Source: Herbaspirillum sp. RV1423 (GTDB lineage Bacteria > Pseudomonadota > Gammaproteobacteria > Burkholderiales > Burkholderiaceae_D). Taken from it: a stretch of 64,000 nucleotides of DNA. How positions within the stretch are numbered: the first letter of the stretch is position 1; each line of letters opens with the position of its first letter. The translations under genes and the position numbers were made by a program. The stretch lies in NCBI RefSeq assembly GCF_000577615.1, contig NZ_CBXX010000018.1:1-64000 (forward strand). The letters are read 5' to 3'. This document shows positions 8,312 through 16,401 of this stretch, in pieces. The notes under the pieces are model-generated. The model did no database searches, had not been told where the DNA came from, and saw only the letters and a program-made list of their open reading frames with translations.

Positions 8312-9529
8312 ATGAGCCGCCTGTCCTTGCCCTCATCCGCGCCGTTGCCTCCACCGCTACCGCTCAGCATTGCGATGCTGACGCATTCGATCAATCCGCG
8401 CGGCGGCGTCGTGCATTCCCTGCAACTGAGCGAAAGCCTGCAGGCGGCCGGCAACGAAGTCACGCTGTTCGCACCCGATCCGCACGGACAAGGCTTGTTC
8501 CGCCGGCCGCGTTGCGGCTTCACGGCCATCCCCGGCGCGCAGAAAACCGACAGCGTGGCCGACATGGTCGGCCGGCGCATCGACGCCTACCTCCAGCATT
8601 TCTTGCGCGACGACACGCCGCGCTACGACATCTACCATGCGCAGGATTCGATCAGCGCCAACGCGCTCGCCACTTTGACGGAGCGCGGCGTCATCCCCGG
8701 TTTCGTGCGCACGGTGCATCATCTGGACCAGTTCGACGATGCGCAATTGCAGCAGTGGCAGGAGCGCGGCTTCCGCCAGGCCGACCGGCTGCTGTGCGTG
8801 AGCAAGCTGTGGCAAGACAAGCTGCGGCATGAACACGGCGTCGCCGCCGACATCGTCAACAACGGCGTCGACCTGGAACGCTATCAGCCGCACGCCGCGG
8901 CGCGCGATGCCGACCTGAGGGAAGAACTCGGCCTGGCCGAAGGTCCGGTCTTCCTGGCGGTGGGCGGCGTCGAACCGAGGAAGAACACCAACGGCATCCT
9001 GCAGGGATTCCTGCGCGTGCGCCGGGTCTTTCCCTCGGCGCAGCTCGTCATTGCCGGCGGCGCCAGCCTGCTCGACCATCGCCGCTACCGGCAACAGTTC
9101 GATGCATTGCTCCTGGCCGGCGGCATCGAAACCGGTCCGGGCAAACCGATCATGATTCTCGGCCAGGTGGCCGACGCCGACATGCCCTCGCTGTTTCGCT
9201 GCGCCGATGCGCTGGTGTTCCCTTCGCTCAAGGAAGGCTTCGGGCTGGTGGTGCTGGAAGCCATGGCCTGCGGCGTACCGGTCGTGGTGTCGCGCATCGC
9301 GCCTTTTACCGAATACCTGCGCGGCGGCAGTTGCGCCTGGGTCGATCCGGAAGATCCGGCCTCGATCGCCGCCGGCATGGCGCACGCCTGCGACCCGGCG
9401 GTGCGCGCGCAGTTGCGCGAGGCCGGCGCCGACATCTGCAGGCAGTTCTCATGGCCGCATTCCGCCGGCCTCCACCTTCACATCTATCGCGCCCATCTGG
9501 CGCAATCCAGGGAGATTTCTTATGCCTGA
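8312..9529 (+). CDS. MSMEG_0565-family glycosyltransferase (GT4)
   Basis: A 405-aa GT-B glycosyltransferase. An N-terminal acceptor domain starts with SIAMLTHSINPRGGVVHSLQ (about residues 18-37). The donor-binding domain has FLAVGGVEPRKNTNGILQGF, and the GT4 EX7E motif is KEGFGLVVLEAMACGVPVVV (about residues 306-325). It should transfer an activated sugar to the Nit1C product; donor and acceptor are unknown. AGGAG lies about 7 bases before the ATG. Its last 8 bases overlap the next small gene. Confidence 0.85.
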   Translation: MSRLSLPSSAPLPPPLPLSIAMLTHSINPRGGVVHSLQLSESLQAAGNEVTLFAPDPHGQGLFRRPRCGFTAIPGAQKTDSVADMVGRRIDAYLQHFLRDDTPRYDIYHAQDSISANALATLTERGVIPGFVRTVHHLDQFDDAQLQQWQERGFRQADRLLCVSKLWQDKLRHEHGVAADIVNNGVDLERYQPHAAARDADLREELGLAEGPVFLAVGGVEPRKNTNGILQGFLRVRRVFPSAQLVIAGGASLLDHRRYRQQFDALLLAGGIETGPGKPIMILGQVADADMPSLFRCADALVFPSLKEGFGLVVLEAMACGVPVVVSRIAPFTEYLRGGSCAWVDPEDPASIAAGMAHACDPAVRAQLREAGADICRQFSWPHSAGLHLHIYRAHLAQSREISYA

Positions 9530-9809
9530 AATGCATTTCAGCGTGCGCTGGCCCGACAACAGCGTCACCGATTGTTATTCGCCGTCATTGGTGATCAAGG
9601 AATACCTCGAGGTCGGCAAGACCTATCCGCTCGACGACTTCGTCGCACGCAGCGCGACCGCCCTCCATATCGGCAGCGAACGCGTGCGGCAAAAGTTCGG
9701 CTACGCCTGCTCGTCGGCGCTGGACCAGTTGCAGCGCATCGAAGCAACCGCCAGCCGCTTCCAGGACGTCGCCGATGCGCAGGTAAGCATCGAGGGCTTC
9801 CGTCCCTGA
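9522..9809 (+). CDS. MSMEG_0570-family nitrogen starvation response protein
   Basis: A 95-aa protein of the Nit1C cluster, recognised from MPEMHFSVRWPDNSVTDCYS and YLEVGKTYPLDDFVARS. No catalytic motif is visible. Its small size and constant presence in Nit1C clusters suggest a binding or scaffold role, but the function is unknown. The start overlaps the preceding glycosyltransferase gene by 8 bases, indicating translational coupling. Confidence 0.82.
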   Translation: MPEMHFSVRWPDNSVTDCYSPSLVIKEYLEVGKTYPLDDFVARSATALHIGSERVRQKFGYACSSALDQLQRIEATASRFQDVADAQVSIEGFRP

Positions 9810-9867
9810 CGCCTCCTGGCGCCGATCGCCCATTCAATCACATCGTCATTTCATACAAGGAGTCGCC

Positions 9868-11187
9868 ATGAACCTCTTAACAACGCAAGATCCCGACCGT
9901 CACTACGCCGTGCTCATCATCGGCGGCGGCCAGGCCGGCCTGTCGATCAGCTATTACCTGAAGCAGGAAGGCATCGATCATCTGGTGCTTGAAAAAAACC
10001 GCATCGGCCACGCCTGGCGCAACGAGCGCTGGGACACGTTCTGCCTGGTGACGCCGAACTGGCAATGCACGCTGCCCGGCTTCCCGTATAACGGCGACGA
10101 TCCTTACGGTTTCATGAAAAAGGATGACATCGTCGCCTACATCGACGCCTTCGTCGCCAGCTTCCAGCCGCCGGTGCAGGAAGGCGTCGCCGTCACCCGC
10201 CTGCATCGCGACGCCGACGGTGTCTATCGGTTGGAAACCACGCAAGGCAATTACAGCGCCGATCAGGTGGTGATCGCGGTGGGCGGCTATCACTTGCCGG
10301 TCGTGCCGCGCGTGGCGGAGAAACTGCCGGCCGGCATCGTGCAGATCCACTCCAGCGACTATCTCAATCCGCAATCCCTGCCAGCCGGCGAAGTGCTGGT
10401 GGTCGGCACCGGCCAGTCCGGCTGCCAGATCGCCGAAGACCTGCACCTGGCGGGACGCCGCGTCCATTTGTGCGTCGGCGATGCGCCGCGCGTGGCGCGC
10501 ACCTATCGCGGCAAGGATGTGGTCGAATGGCTGGACAAGATGAAGTATTACGACTTGCCGGTCGACCGCCATCCGCTGGGCACCGGCGTGCGCGAGAAAA
10601 CCAATCACTACGTCACCGGCCGCGACGGCGGGCGCGATATCGACCTGCGCAAGTTTGCGCTGGAAGGCATGCAACTGTACGGCCGCTTCGAGGGCCTTGA
10701 CGATGGCGTCGCCAGCTTCGGCCCCGGGCTGGCGGGTTATCTGGACGGTGCCGATGCGGTTTCCGAAAGCATCAAGGACAGCATCGACAAGTTCATCGAG
10801 GCCAACGGCATCGCGGCGCCCACGGAAGCGCGCTATGTGCCGGTGTGGCAGCCCCCGGCCGACATCCCGTCGAGCCTCGACCTGCAAGGCAGCAACATCT
10901 CCGCCGTGGTCTGGTGCGTGGGCTTCCGCACCGACTTCAGTTGGATCGAGGAAGCCATCTTCGACGGCCGCGGCTATCCCGGCCACGAGCGCGGCGTGAC
11001 CGGCGCACCCGGCCTGTATTTCCTCGGCCTGCCGTGGCAGTACACATGGGGATCGGGCCGGTTTTCCGGCATTGCGCGCGATGCGCAATACCTGTCCGAA
11101 CACATTGTTGCGCATCGCGGACGGCGGCAGGATGCCGTCGGATCGGCGCGGACGACGATGTCGCCATCGATGTCGCAGGCGGCCTGA
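9868..11187 (+). CDS. MSMEG_0569-family flavin-dependent oxidoreductase
   Basis: A 439-aa two-dinucleotide-binding flavoprotein resembling flavin-containing monooxygenases. The FAD-binding Rossmann motif is LIIGGGQAGLSISYYL (about residues 16-31); ERWDTFCLVTPNWQCTLPGF matches the family; the NAD(P)H-binding motif is LVVGTGQSGCQIAEDL (about residues 175-190). It probably performs N- or C-oxygenation, or another flavin-dependent oxidation, in the Nit1C pathway. AAGGAG is well placed before the ATG. It ends the conserved cluster; an acyl-CoA synthetase follows after 24 bases. Confidence 0.85.
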   Translation: MNLLTTQDPDRHYAVLIIGGGQAGLSISYYLKQEGIDHLVLEKNRIGHAWRNERWDTFCLVTPNWQCTLPGFPYNGDDPYGFMKKDDIVAYIDAFVASFQPPVQEGVAVTRLHRDADGVYRLETTQGNYSADQVVIAVGGYHLPVVPRVAEKLPAGIVQIHSSDYLNPQSLPAGEVLVVGTGQSGCQIAEDLHLAGRRVHLCVGDAPRVARTYRGKDVVEWLDKMKYYDLPVDRHPLGTGVREKTNHYVTGRDGGRDIDLRKFALEGMQLYGRFEGLDDGVASFGPGLAGYLDGADAVSESIKDSIDKFIEANGIAAPTEARYVPVWQPPADIPSSLDLQGSNISAVVWCVGFRTDFSWIEEAIFDGRGYPGHERGVTGAPGLYFLGLPWQYTWGSGRFSGIARDAQYLSEHIVAHRGRRQDAVGSARTTMSPSMSQAA

Positions 11188-11211
11188 GTTTTTGTGACGC
11201 CGGGATCCATC

Positions 11212-13128
11212 ATGTCCACTTACCGCACGCTGCTGCAAACCGCGCTCGACAATCCGCACGATTTCTGGCGCGAGCAATCGCGCCGCATCGCATGGCGGCG
11301 CGATTGCTCCGCCGTCCTGGAAGGCAGCGATCCGCCCTCCGCGACATGGTTTGCCGGCGGATTGACCAATCTCTGCCACAACGCGGTCGACCGGCATCTG
11401 GCGGCGCGCGGCGATCAGGCGGCGCTGATTTTCGTCTCCGCCGAAACCGGTGCGGAACGGATCCTCTCGTATCGCGAACTGCATCGCGAGGTCAACGCCA
11501 TGGCGGCGGTGTTCCTGAAGATGGGCGTGCGGACCGGCGACCGCGTCCTGATCTATCTGCCGATGATCGCCGAAGCGGCGATCGCCATGCTGGCCTGCGC
11601 GCGCATCGGCGCGATCCATGCGGTGGTGTTCGGCGGCTTCGCGGCCGCCAGCCTGGCGGTGCGCATCGACGACGCGCAACCGGCGCTGGCGATATGCGCC
11701 GATGCAGGATTCCAGAACGGCCAGCTCGTCAATTACAAGCAGTTGATGGACGAGGCGCTGGCGAAAAGCCGGCACGCGCCGGCCCGGCTGCTGCTGGTCG
11801 ACCGCTGCCTGTCGCCTTGCGACATGACGGCCGGCCGCGACTTCCGCTATGCCGATGAACGCCTGCGGCAAGACCAGGCGGATGTTCCCTGCGTCTGGCT
11901 GGATTCCGGCGCGCCGTCGTACATCCTGTACACCTCCGGCACCACCGGCAAACCCAAGGGCGTGCAGCGCGACACCGGCGGGCATGCCGTGGCGCTGGCG
12001 ACATCGATGGAACTGCTGTTCCATGCGCGCGCCGGCGACGTCATGTTCACCACTTCCGATCTCGGCTGGGTCGTCGGCCATAGCTACGGCCTCTATGCGC
12101 CATTGCTGGCGGGCCTGACCAGCGTGCTGATGGAGGGCTCGCCGGTGCGGCCCGATCCCGGCATCTGGTGGCGGCTGGTGAAGAAATACAAGGTGAACCT
12201 GATGCTCTCGTCGGCGACGGCCATGCGCTTGCTGAAGCGGCATGGCATGCCTGGCGCCGAACCGGCGCAACTCGCCTCGCTCAGGGCCTTGTTCCTGGCC
12301 GGCGAACCGCTGGACGAAGCCACCGCGCAAGGCATCGAGCGCAAGCTCGGCGTCCCGGTGATCGATCACTACTGGCAAACCGAAACCGGCTCGCCCATGA
12401 TCGGCTTGCCGCCAGGAGATCCGCAAACCGCTCCGCGCACCGGATCGCCAGGCATCGCCGCCGCCGGCTACCGGCTTTGCATCGTCGACGAAGAGACCGG
12501 CGCGCCCTGCCCGCCCGGCAAGAAGGGACTGCTGGTCGCCGAAGGCGTGTTGCCGCCCGGCTGCCTGAGCACCTTGTGGCGCAAGGATGAAGAGTATCGC
12601 CGCCTCTACTGGAGCAGGCATGGCGCGCAGTGGCGCTATTCCACCTTCGACTGGGCGGTGGCCGATGAGGACGGCTACATCCGCATGCTGGGACGCGCCG
12701 ACGACGTCATCAACGTCGCCGGCAAGCGCATCGGCACGCGCGAGATCGAGGAAATCCTGCTCGACGACGAGGCCGTCGCGGAAATCGCCGTGGTCGGCAT
12801 GCCGCACGATCTGCGCGGCCAGATTCCGGTGGCGTTTGCGGTATTGAAGGAAGGCGGCGATACCGATACCGGACTCAGGGACGCCGAACGTCGCCTGATC
12901 AAGGCCGTCGGCGATTCGCTCGGTGCGCTTGCCAGGCCGCGGCGCATCGTATTCGTCGACGGCTTGCCGCGCACCCGCTCGGGCAAGGTCATGCGCCGCG
13001 TGATTCAGGACGTCATCGCATCCCGCTCAGTGCAGCATCTGGATGCGCCCGACCTGCAAGGGATCATCGCCGACCTGGCCAGCGCGTTTCACGGCGCCGC
13101 CGCAGAGCGGACCGCTCTGGAGACTTAG
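11212..13128 (+). CDS. AMP-forming acyl-CoA synthetase, propionyl-/acetyl-CoA synthetase type
   Basis: A 638-aa member of the ANL superfamily that adenylates a short carboxylate and passes it to CoA. The N-terminal ACAS domain, the AMP-binding P-loop YILYTSGTTGKPKG, the YWQTETG motif (A5) and the C-terminal catalytic lysine in RTRSGKVMRR are present; VINVAGKRIGTREIEE marks the hinge region. The closest family by eye is propionyl-CoA synthetase (PrpE). A GTG at 11194 is possible, but the ATG at 11212 has GGGAT at a usable distance. It lies 24 bases after the Nit1C oxidoreductase on the same strand, so it is probably in the operon and could activate the acid released by nitrilase. That link is inference. 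Confidence 0.82.
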   Translation: MSTYRTLLQTALDNPHDFWREQSRRIAWRRDCSAVLEGSDPPSATWFAGGLTNLCHNAVDRHLAARGDQAALIFVSAETGAERILSYRELHREVNAMAAVFLKMGVRTGDRVLIYLPMIAEAAIAMLACARIGAIHAVVFGGFAAASLAVRIDDAQPALAICADAGFQNGQLVNYKQLMDEALAKSRHAPARLLLVDRCLSPCDMTAGRDFRYADERLRQDQADVPCVWLDSGAPSYILYTSGTTGKPKGVQRDTGGHAVALATSMELLFHARAGDVMFTTSDLGWVVGHSYGLYAPLLAGLTSVLMEGSPVRPDPGIWWRLVKKYKVNLMLSSATAMRLLKRHGMPGAEPAQLASLRALFLAGEPLDEATAQGIERKLGVPVIDHYWQTETGSPMIGLPPGDPQTAPRTGSPGIAAAGYRLCIVDEETGAPCPPGKKGLLVAEGVLPPGCLSTLWRKDEEYRRLYWSRHGAQWRYSTFDWAVADEDGYIRMLGRADDVINVAGKRIGTREIEEILLDDEAVAEIAVVGMPHDLRGQIPVAFAVLKEGGDTDTGLRDAERRLIKAVGDSLGALARPRRIVFVDGLPRTRSGKVMRRVIQDVIASRSVQHLDAPDLQGIIADLASAFHGAAAERTALET

Positions 13129-13162
13129 CACCGGCCGTCAACGTAACGACGCAGCAACGCCG

Positions 13163-13600
13163 TCACTTGTAAACGATGACGGGGACGGTGCTGTGGATGA
13201 GGATTTTTTGCGTCTGGCTGCCAAGCAGGATGCGGTTCAGGCCGCTCCTGCCGTGCGAGGCCAGGAATATCCCGTCGCAAGCATAGGTCTCCACGGCATG
13301 AACGATCGCACTCCAGGGGTTGGCGTTCTCCGCCGTGTGGACTTCACAGGGTACGCCGGCGCGCTCGGCCAGGTCGCGGATGATCCCGACATTGTCTTGC
13401 GCCTGCTGGCGAATCGACTCGGACAGCAGCGTGAAGTCTTCGCGCCGGCTGATCAGCGTAAATGAAGAATAAGGAAGGACCTCCGCCACCGACAGACCGA
13501 CGATATGGCTGCCGTTGTCCGCGGCGAATTCGATCGCCGCCCTCACCGCGCGATTGGACAGGTCCGAACCGTCCGTCGGCACCAGTATCTTTTTGAACAT
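13163..13600 (-). CDS. Universal stress protein (UspA family), copy 1
   Basis: A 145-aa single-domain Usp. It begins KKILVPTDGSDLSNRAVRAA and ends with the ATP-binding signature G-X2-G-X9-G(S/T) seen in SHGRSGLNRILLGSQTQK. About the same length as and clearly related to the copy at 21479-21913. An FNR box at 13660-13673 with a TAGGAT -10 (complement, 13638-13633) lies upstream at the class II distance, so expression should rise under low oxygen. Convergent with the acyl-CoA synthetase gene 34 bases away. Confidence 0.9.
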   Translation of the reverse strand: MFKKILVPTDGSDLSNRAVRAAIEFAADNGSHIVGLSVAEVLPYSSFTLISRREDFTLLSESIRQQAQDNVGIIRDLAERAGVPCEVHTAENANPWSAIVHAVETYACDGIFLASHGRSGLNRILLGSQTQKILIHSTVPVIVYK

Positions 13601-13659
13601 GTTTTCCTCTGCTGGAGATGGAGTGAGCGTCTATCCTACGCCCGGAGCAGGTTCTATCC

Positions 13660-13673
13660 TTGATCGATATCAA
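13660..13673 (-). promoter_or_regulatory. FNR box TTGATCGATATCAA upstream of usp copy 1
   Basis: A perfect palindromic match to TTGAT-N4-ATCAA. On the minus strand a TAGGAT -10 hexamer (13638-13633) places the likely start of transcription near 13626, so the box centre is about 40-41 bases upstream. This is the geometry of FNR class II activation. Confidence 0.8.
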
Positions 13674-13749
13674 ATGATGTGCAAGGCGCACAGCGCCCGG
13701 CGGTCAGCACGTCCCATCGCTGTCGAGAAACCGGCCAACACGCGGCTTT

Positions 13750-13763
13750 TTGATTTGCGTCAT
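13750..13763 (+). promoter_or_regulatory. FNR-like box and -10 upstream of the SPW gene
   Basis: TTGATTTGCGTCAT keeps a perfect left half and three of five positions in the right half. A good -10 hexamer, CATAAT, lies at 13785-13790, which puts the transcription start near 13797 and the box centre about 41 bases upstream. The spacing supports a real FNR site despite the weaker right half. Confidence 0.6.
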
Positions 13764-13821
13764 GGTCTGCGCTGACCGCTTCTCCATAATGAATCCTGTC
13801 GTTCAAACCGGGAGGTCAATC

Positions 13822-14190
13822 ATGAATATGCTCATGGAAACGGATGAAGCCGCACGCTGGCAGGATTGCCTGACGGTCGCGATAGGAATATCACTGGTCG
13901 TCTCTCCATTCGTGATGCAGTATCCCGGGCAAGCCATTTCGCAAAATGCCTTTCTCGTCGGCGCGGCAATTGCCGCCGTCTCCATCGTCGCCATCCTGAT
14001 GCCGGGACTGTGGGAGGAAGCACTGTTGTTGATGCTGGGATGCTGGCTGGCGGCCTCGCCGTGGATACTCGACTTCACCAAGGATCGCGATGCGGCGCTG
14101 CTAGCGGTAATTGCAGGGGGCGCAGTCCTGCTCTGCGCCCTGTGGTCCATGAAGAATGAAGATCGCTCCAGAACCAGGGCGGCAAGCTGA
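13822..14190 (+). CDS. SPW-repeat membrane protein
   Basis: A 122-aa inner-membrane protein with about four hydrophobic segments. Two SPW-type motifs give the family name: VVSPFVMQYPG near residue 25 and AASPWILDFTKDRD near residue 79, each at the end of a membrane segment. The function of the family is unknown. The start at 13822 is preferred because GGGAGG lies 6 bases upstream; an ATG at 13789 lies inside the predicted -10. A broken copy of its middle part lies at 18607-18700, on the other side of the TssJ island. Confidence 0.75.
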   Translation: MNMLMETDEAARWQDCLTVAIGISLVVSPFVMQYPGQAISQNAFLVGAAIAAVSIVAILMPGLWEEALLLMLGCWLAASPWILDFTKDRDAALLAVIAGGAVLLCALWSMKNEDRSRTRAAS

Positions 14191-14208
14191 TCCAGGCCTT
14201 GCAGGACG

Positions 14209-14330
14209 TCACTTGCCTGGACCCAGGCGTTGTTGCAGACAAGACAAGTCGGGTTGAACGCCAAGGCGCACGCATGGTGAGCAAGCGGTATCGTTGGCCG
14301 CCTGCTCTTGGGCGGTCTTGGCCTTCTCTT
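14209..14330 (-). pseudogene. Remnant of the 3' end of the 15189-16397 gene
   Basis: Bases 14209-14330 align with the last part of the exported-protein gene at 15189-16397. CCTGGACCCAGGCGTT here matches CCTGAACCCAAGCGTT there; TTGAACGCCAAGGCGC matches TTGAACACCAAGGCGC, and TCGTTGGCCGCCTG is identical in both. About 65 bases are missing in the middle and the frame is lost. The remnant follows directly after the SPW gene and marks the left end of the TssJ island. It shows that this gene was once present in at least two copies here. Confidence 0.7.
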
Positions 14331-14396
14331 CGGTCTTTTTCTTCCATCCGAAAATGGGTTCTGGAACTCATTTCATCAATAGGCGTGGGATGCGTT

Positions 14397-15176
14397 CTAG
14401 CAACCGGGGTCCCACAATGGCCAGTAAGAAAACTTGGCGCTGGGCTTCCACGGCTTGCCGGCTTGCAACGTGGTGGATAGAAATAACTGCAGATAGACGC
14501 CGCCACTGCGGGATTGGGACTGGAGCAGCAAATCCGGCTTGCCGTCGCTATCTATATCACCTACCCACACCAGAAATTGATTGACGTCGAATTGGACTTC
14601 TGGTCCCTGGACATAGTCATCGGGAAGAGAAATCAGGGTGCGTTCAATTGTTCCCATTGCCATTTTCCAGATCACTCCGGATTCTGGCTCACAGGCAGGA
14701 CACTTGCGAATCGCCTTTTCTACCCGGTGCCCACTGATGTGCAAATTCGTTCCATTGACGTTGATGGTTCGGCTCCATCTGGGGGGTGTGAAGACGGGTT
14801 GATTTTGCCCATCGTCCCTGTAGCGGAAAGGCTGGAAATACCAGGTTTTCACAGGACCTTCCTTGAGACCGGGTATTCCGCGTACGAACGCCAGTGCTCT
14901 ATTTATATCCGCGCGTTGCACGTAGCCATCCTGCTGCTCATCGTAGTCATACATGTCCACCTTGGCAGCCTGATTACTCAACCTGGCTAACCGCAGCTTG
15001 CATTTTTTTGCAGCGCAAACCAAAGCAAAATATTTTCCTGGGGGCGCTGCCAGATTTTTGTAGCGGTCGGCGAATTCCAAGCCATCCCTGGTGGCATAGG
15101 CCAATGTCGGGCGGGCGGACACTTGGCCAGCGCAGATTGCCACGATGACGAAGACGATCTTTGAAAGAAATTTCAT
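14397..15176 (-). CDS. Exported protein of unknown function with FG-GAP-like calcium loop
   Basis: A 259-aa protein I do not recognise as a whole. It has a Sec signal peptide (MKFLSKIVFVIVAICAGQVSA, cut likely after residue 21). DYDEQQDGYVQRADINRAL near residue 78 resembles a degenerate EF-hand, and VGDIDSDGKPDLLLQS near residue 210 is a DxDxDG calcium loop as in FG-GAP/VCBS repeats. Paired cysteines (CAAKKC, CPACEPE) and a C-terminal cysteine suggest disulfides in the periplasm. Last gene of the TssJ operon, 12 bases after the preceding gene. A role as periplasmic partner or protective protein for the operon's peptidase is possible but unproven. Base composition is lower in GC than in flanking genes. 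Confidence 0.6.
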   Translation of the reverse strand: MKFLSKIVFVIVAICAGQVSARPTLAYATRDGLEFADRYKNLAAPPGKYFALVCAAKKCKLRLARLSNQAAKVDMYDYDEQQDGYVQRADINRALAFVRGIPGLKEGPVKTWYFQPFRYRDDGQNQPVFTPPRWSRTINVNGTNLHISGHRVEKAIRKCPACEPESGVIWKMAMGTIERTLISLPDDYVQGPEVQFDVNQFLVWVGDIDSDGKPDLLLQSQSRSGGVYLQLFLSTTLQAGKPWKPSAKFSYWPLWDPGC

Positions 15177-15188
15177 TTGAACTCCTGA

Positions 15189-16397
15189 TCACTTTCCTGA
15201 ACCCAAGCGTTCTTGCAGATAGGCCAGATTGAACACCAAGGCGCGTGCGGCGACACGATGGATGCTGTGGGTAGCGACATCCACGCTGTCGGGATCGGTG
15301 ACGGGCGCGCGCGTGGTGGGCAAAGGAGCGGTGTCGTTGGCCGCCTGTTCCTGCCCGGCGTTGTCGGGAGTAACACTGTCGGGCGCGGTCAATTGCGCCA
15401 TATACGCCAGCATGCGGGCGATGCCGGCTTTGGCTGCGCTGGTGTTGTTGGCCTCCAGGGCGGGGATCAGGAGCTTGAATTCGCGCTGGAGTTGCTCAAA
15501 AAGGGCGGGGGCCAGCATGGTCCGGCTGTAATCATCATCCCGGTACCACTTATCCTCGATTTCGCTCCACAACTGACGTGTGACAGCAGTAGCGTTGAAA
15601 GGCTCGTCAATAGGAAAGACCGGTGCGAGAACGGGCAGCCATCGTCCGTCCGAACGCGCAATGGCTGCAATTTCAGCCTTTAGCTTGGGATCGTCGGTGT
15701 CGATGTTGTAGCTGCCGGGGAATTGGTCATTGTTGGAGAAGCCCTGCAATTTGGCGATGCGCACGCTGGGTAATTCGGGACGTGCAAAGGCGAAGCTGTC
15801 GGACCAGGCGTTGGGCGGCATGCCGTAGATCCGTTTATCTTTAGGAATGGCGTTGTCGGCAAGCGCCAGCCAGCCATAGCCTGCGCTACCATCGCTTTGT
15901 TTAAGAGAAGGACGCCAGGTGGAGGGGCTTTGCAAATATCGTTTTCCCGCACCAACGACGAATTTGGCATTGGCTCGTGAGCGCTTACGCCAAGCATCCA
16001 TAGCCGCCTCGTCCTGCACTGTATTTCCGGTTCTCTTGGGGTAGGATTCATCTGGCGGAACGACAAAAACCTGTAAAGGCACGCAACAAATCCAGAAATA
16101 GTCAATGGGTTGTACCGCACGCGGACCATTGGCGAGCCGATAGCGATAGACGAACTGTTGCGCGGCCTGATCCCGATCAATCGTGCTGCGCGCCAAGAGA
16201 TCGATTTTGTTTTGCAATACATAGCGGAAAGAAGTGACCTCCTCCGATTCGGGATCGAACTCGTGGACTTCCCATACATCCTGTCCGGGAAGTTGCGTGA
16301 TGGTGCTTTTAACTGATTCGGGGGACGAGGTTTCTTGCGCCAATACACATTGGCACAGACACATCAGAATTAAAGTCCGCAAGATGGCATGGGGCAT
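15189..16397 (-). CDS. Exported protein of unknown function, TssJ-operon
   Basis: A 402-aa protein with a signal peptide (MPHAILRTLILMCLCQCVLA). No known domain is evident. Residues about 20-150 include WEVHEFDPESEEVTSFRYVL and FWICCVPLQVFVVPPDESYP. The C-terminal third is helical (YSRTMLAPALFEQLQREFK, AAKAGIARMLAYMAQL), then a Pro/Thr/Asp-rich linker and a final helix. It starts 4 bases after the peptidase gene stop. A broken second copy of its 3' end lies at 14209-14330, so the gene has been duplicated and lost, as often happens with immunity or effector-partner genes. The function is unknown. Confidence 0.6.
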   Translation of the reverse strand: MPHAILRTLILMCLCQCVLAQETSSPESVKSTITQLPGQDVWEVHEFDPESEEVTSFRYVLQNKIDLLARSTIDRDQAAQQFVYRYRLANGPRAVQPIDYFWICCVPLQVFVVPPDESYPKRTGNTVQDEAAMDAWRKRSRANAKFVVGAGKRYLQSPSTWRPSLKQSDGSAGYGWLALADNAIPKDKRIYGMPPNAWSDSFAFARPELPSVRIAKLQGFSNNDQFPGSYNIDTDDPKLKAEIAAIARSDGRWLPVLAPVFPIDEPFNATAVTRQLWSEIEDKWYRDDDYSRTMLAPALFEQLQREFKLLIPALEANNTSAAKAGIARMLAYMAQLTAPDSVTPDNAGQEQAANDTAPLPTTRAPVTDPDSVDVATHSIHRVAARALVFNLAYLQERLGSGK

Positions 16398-16401
16398 GGC
16401 G

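Noticed and set aside
9877-12807. A 976-codon open frame on the minus strand opposite the flavin oxidoreductase and acyl-CoA synthetase genes
   Set aside because: It is a GC-driven antisense frame: its protein is His/Arg/Gln/Ala-rich with no domain, while the plus-strand frames carry complete family motifs.
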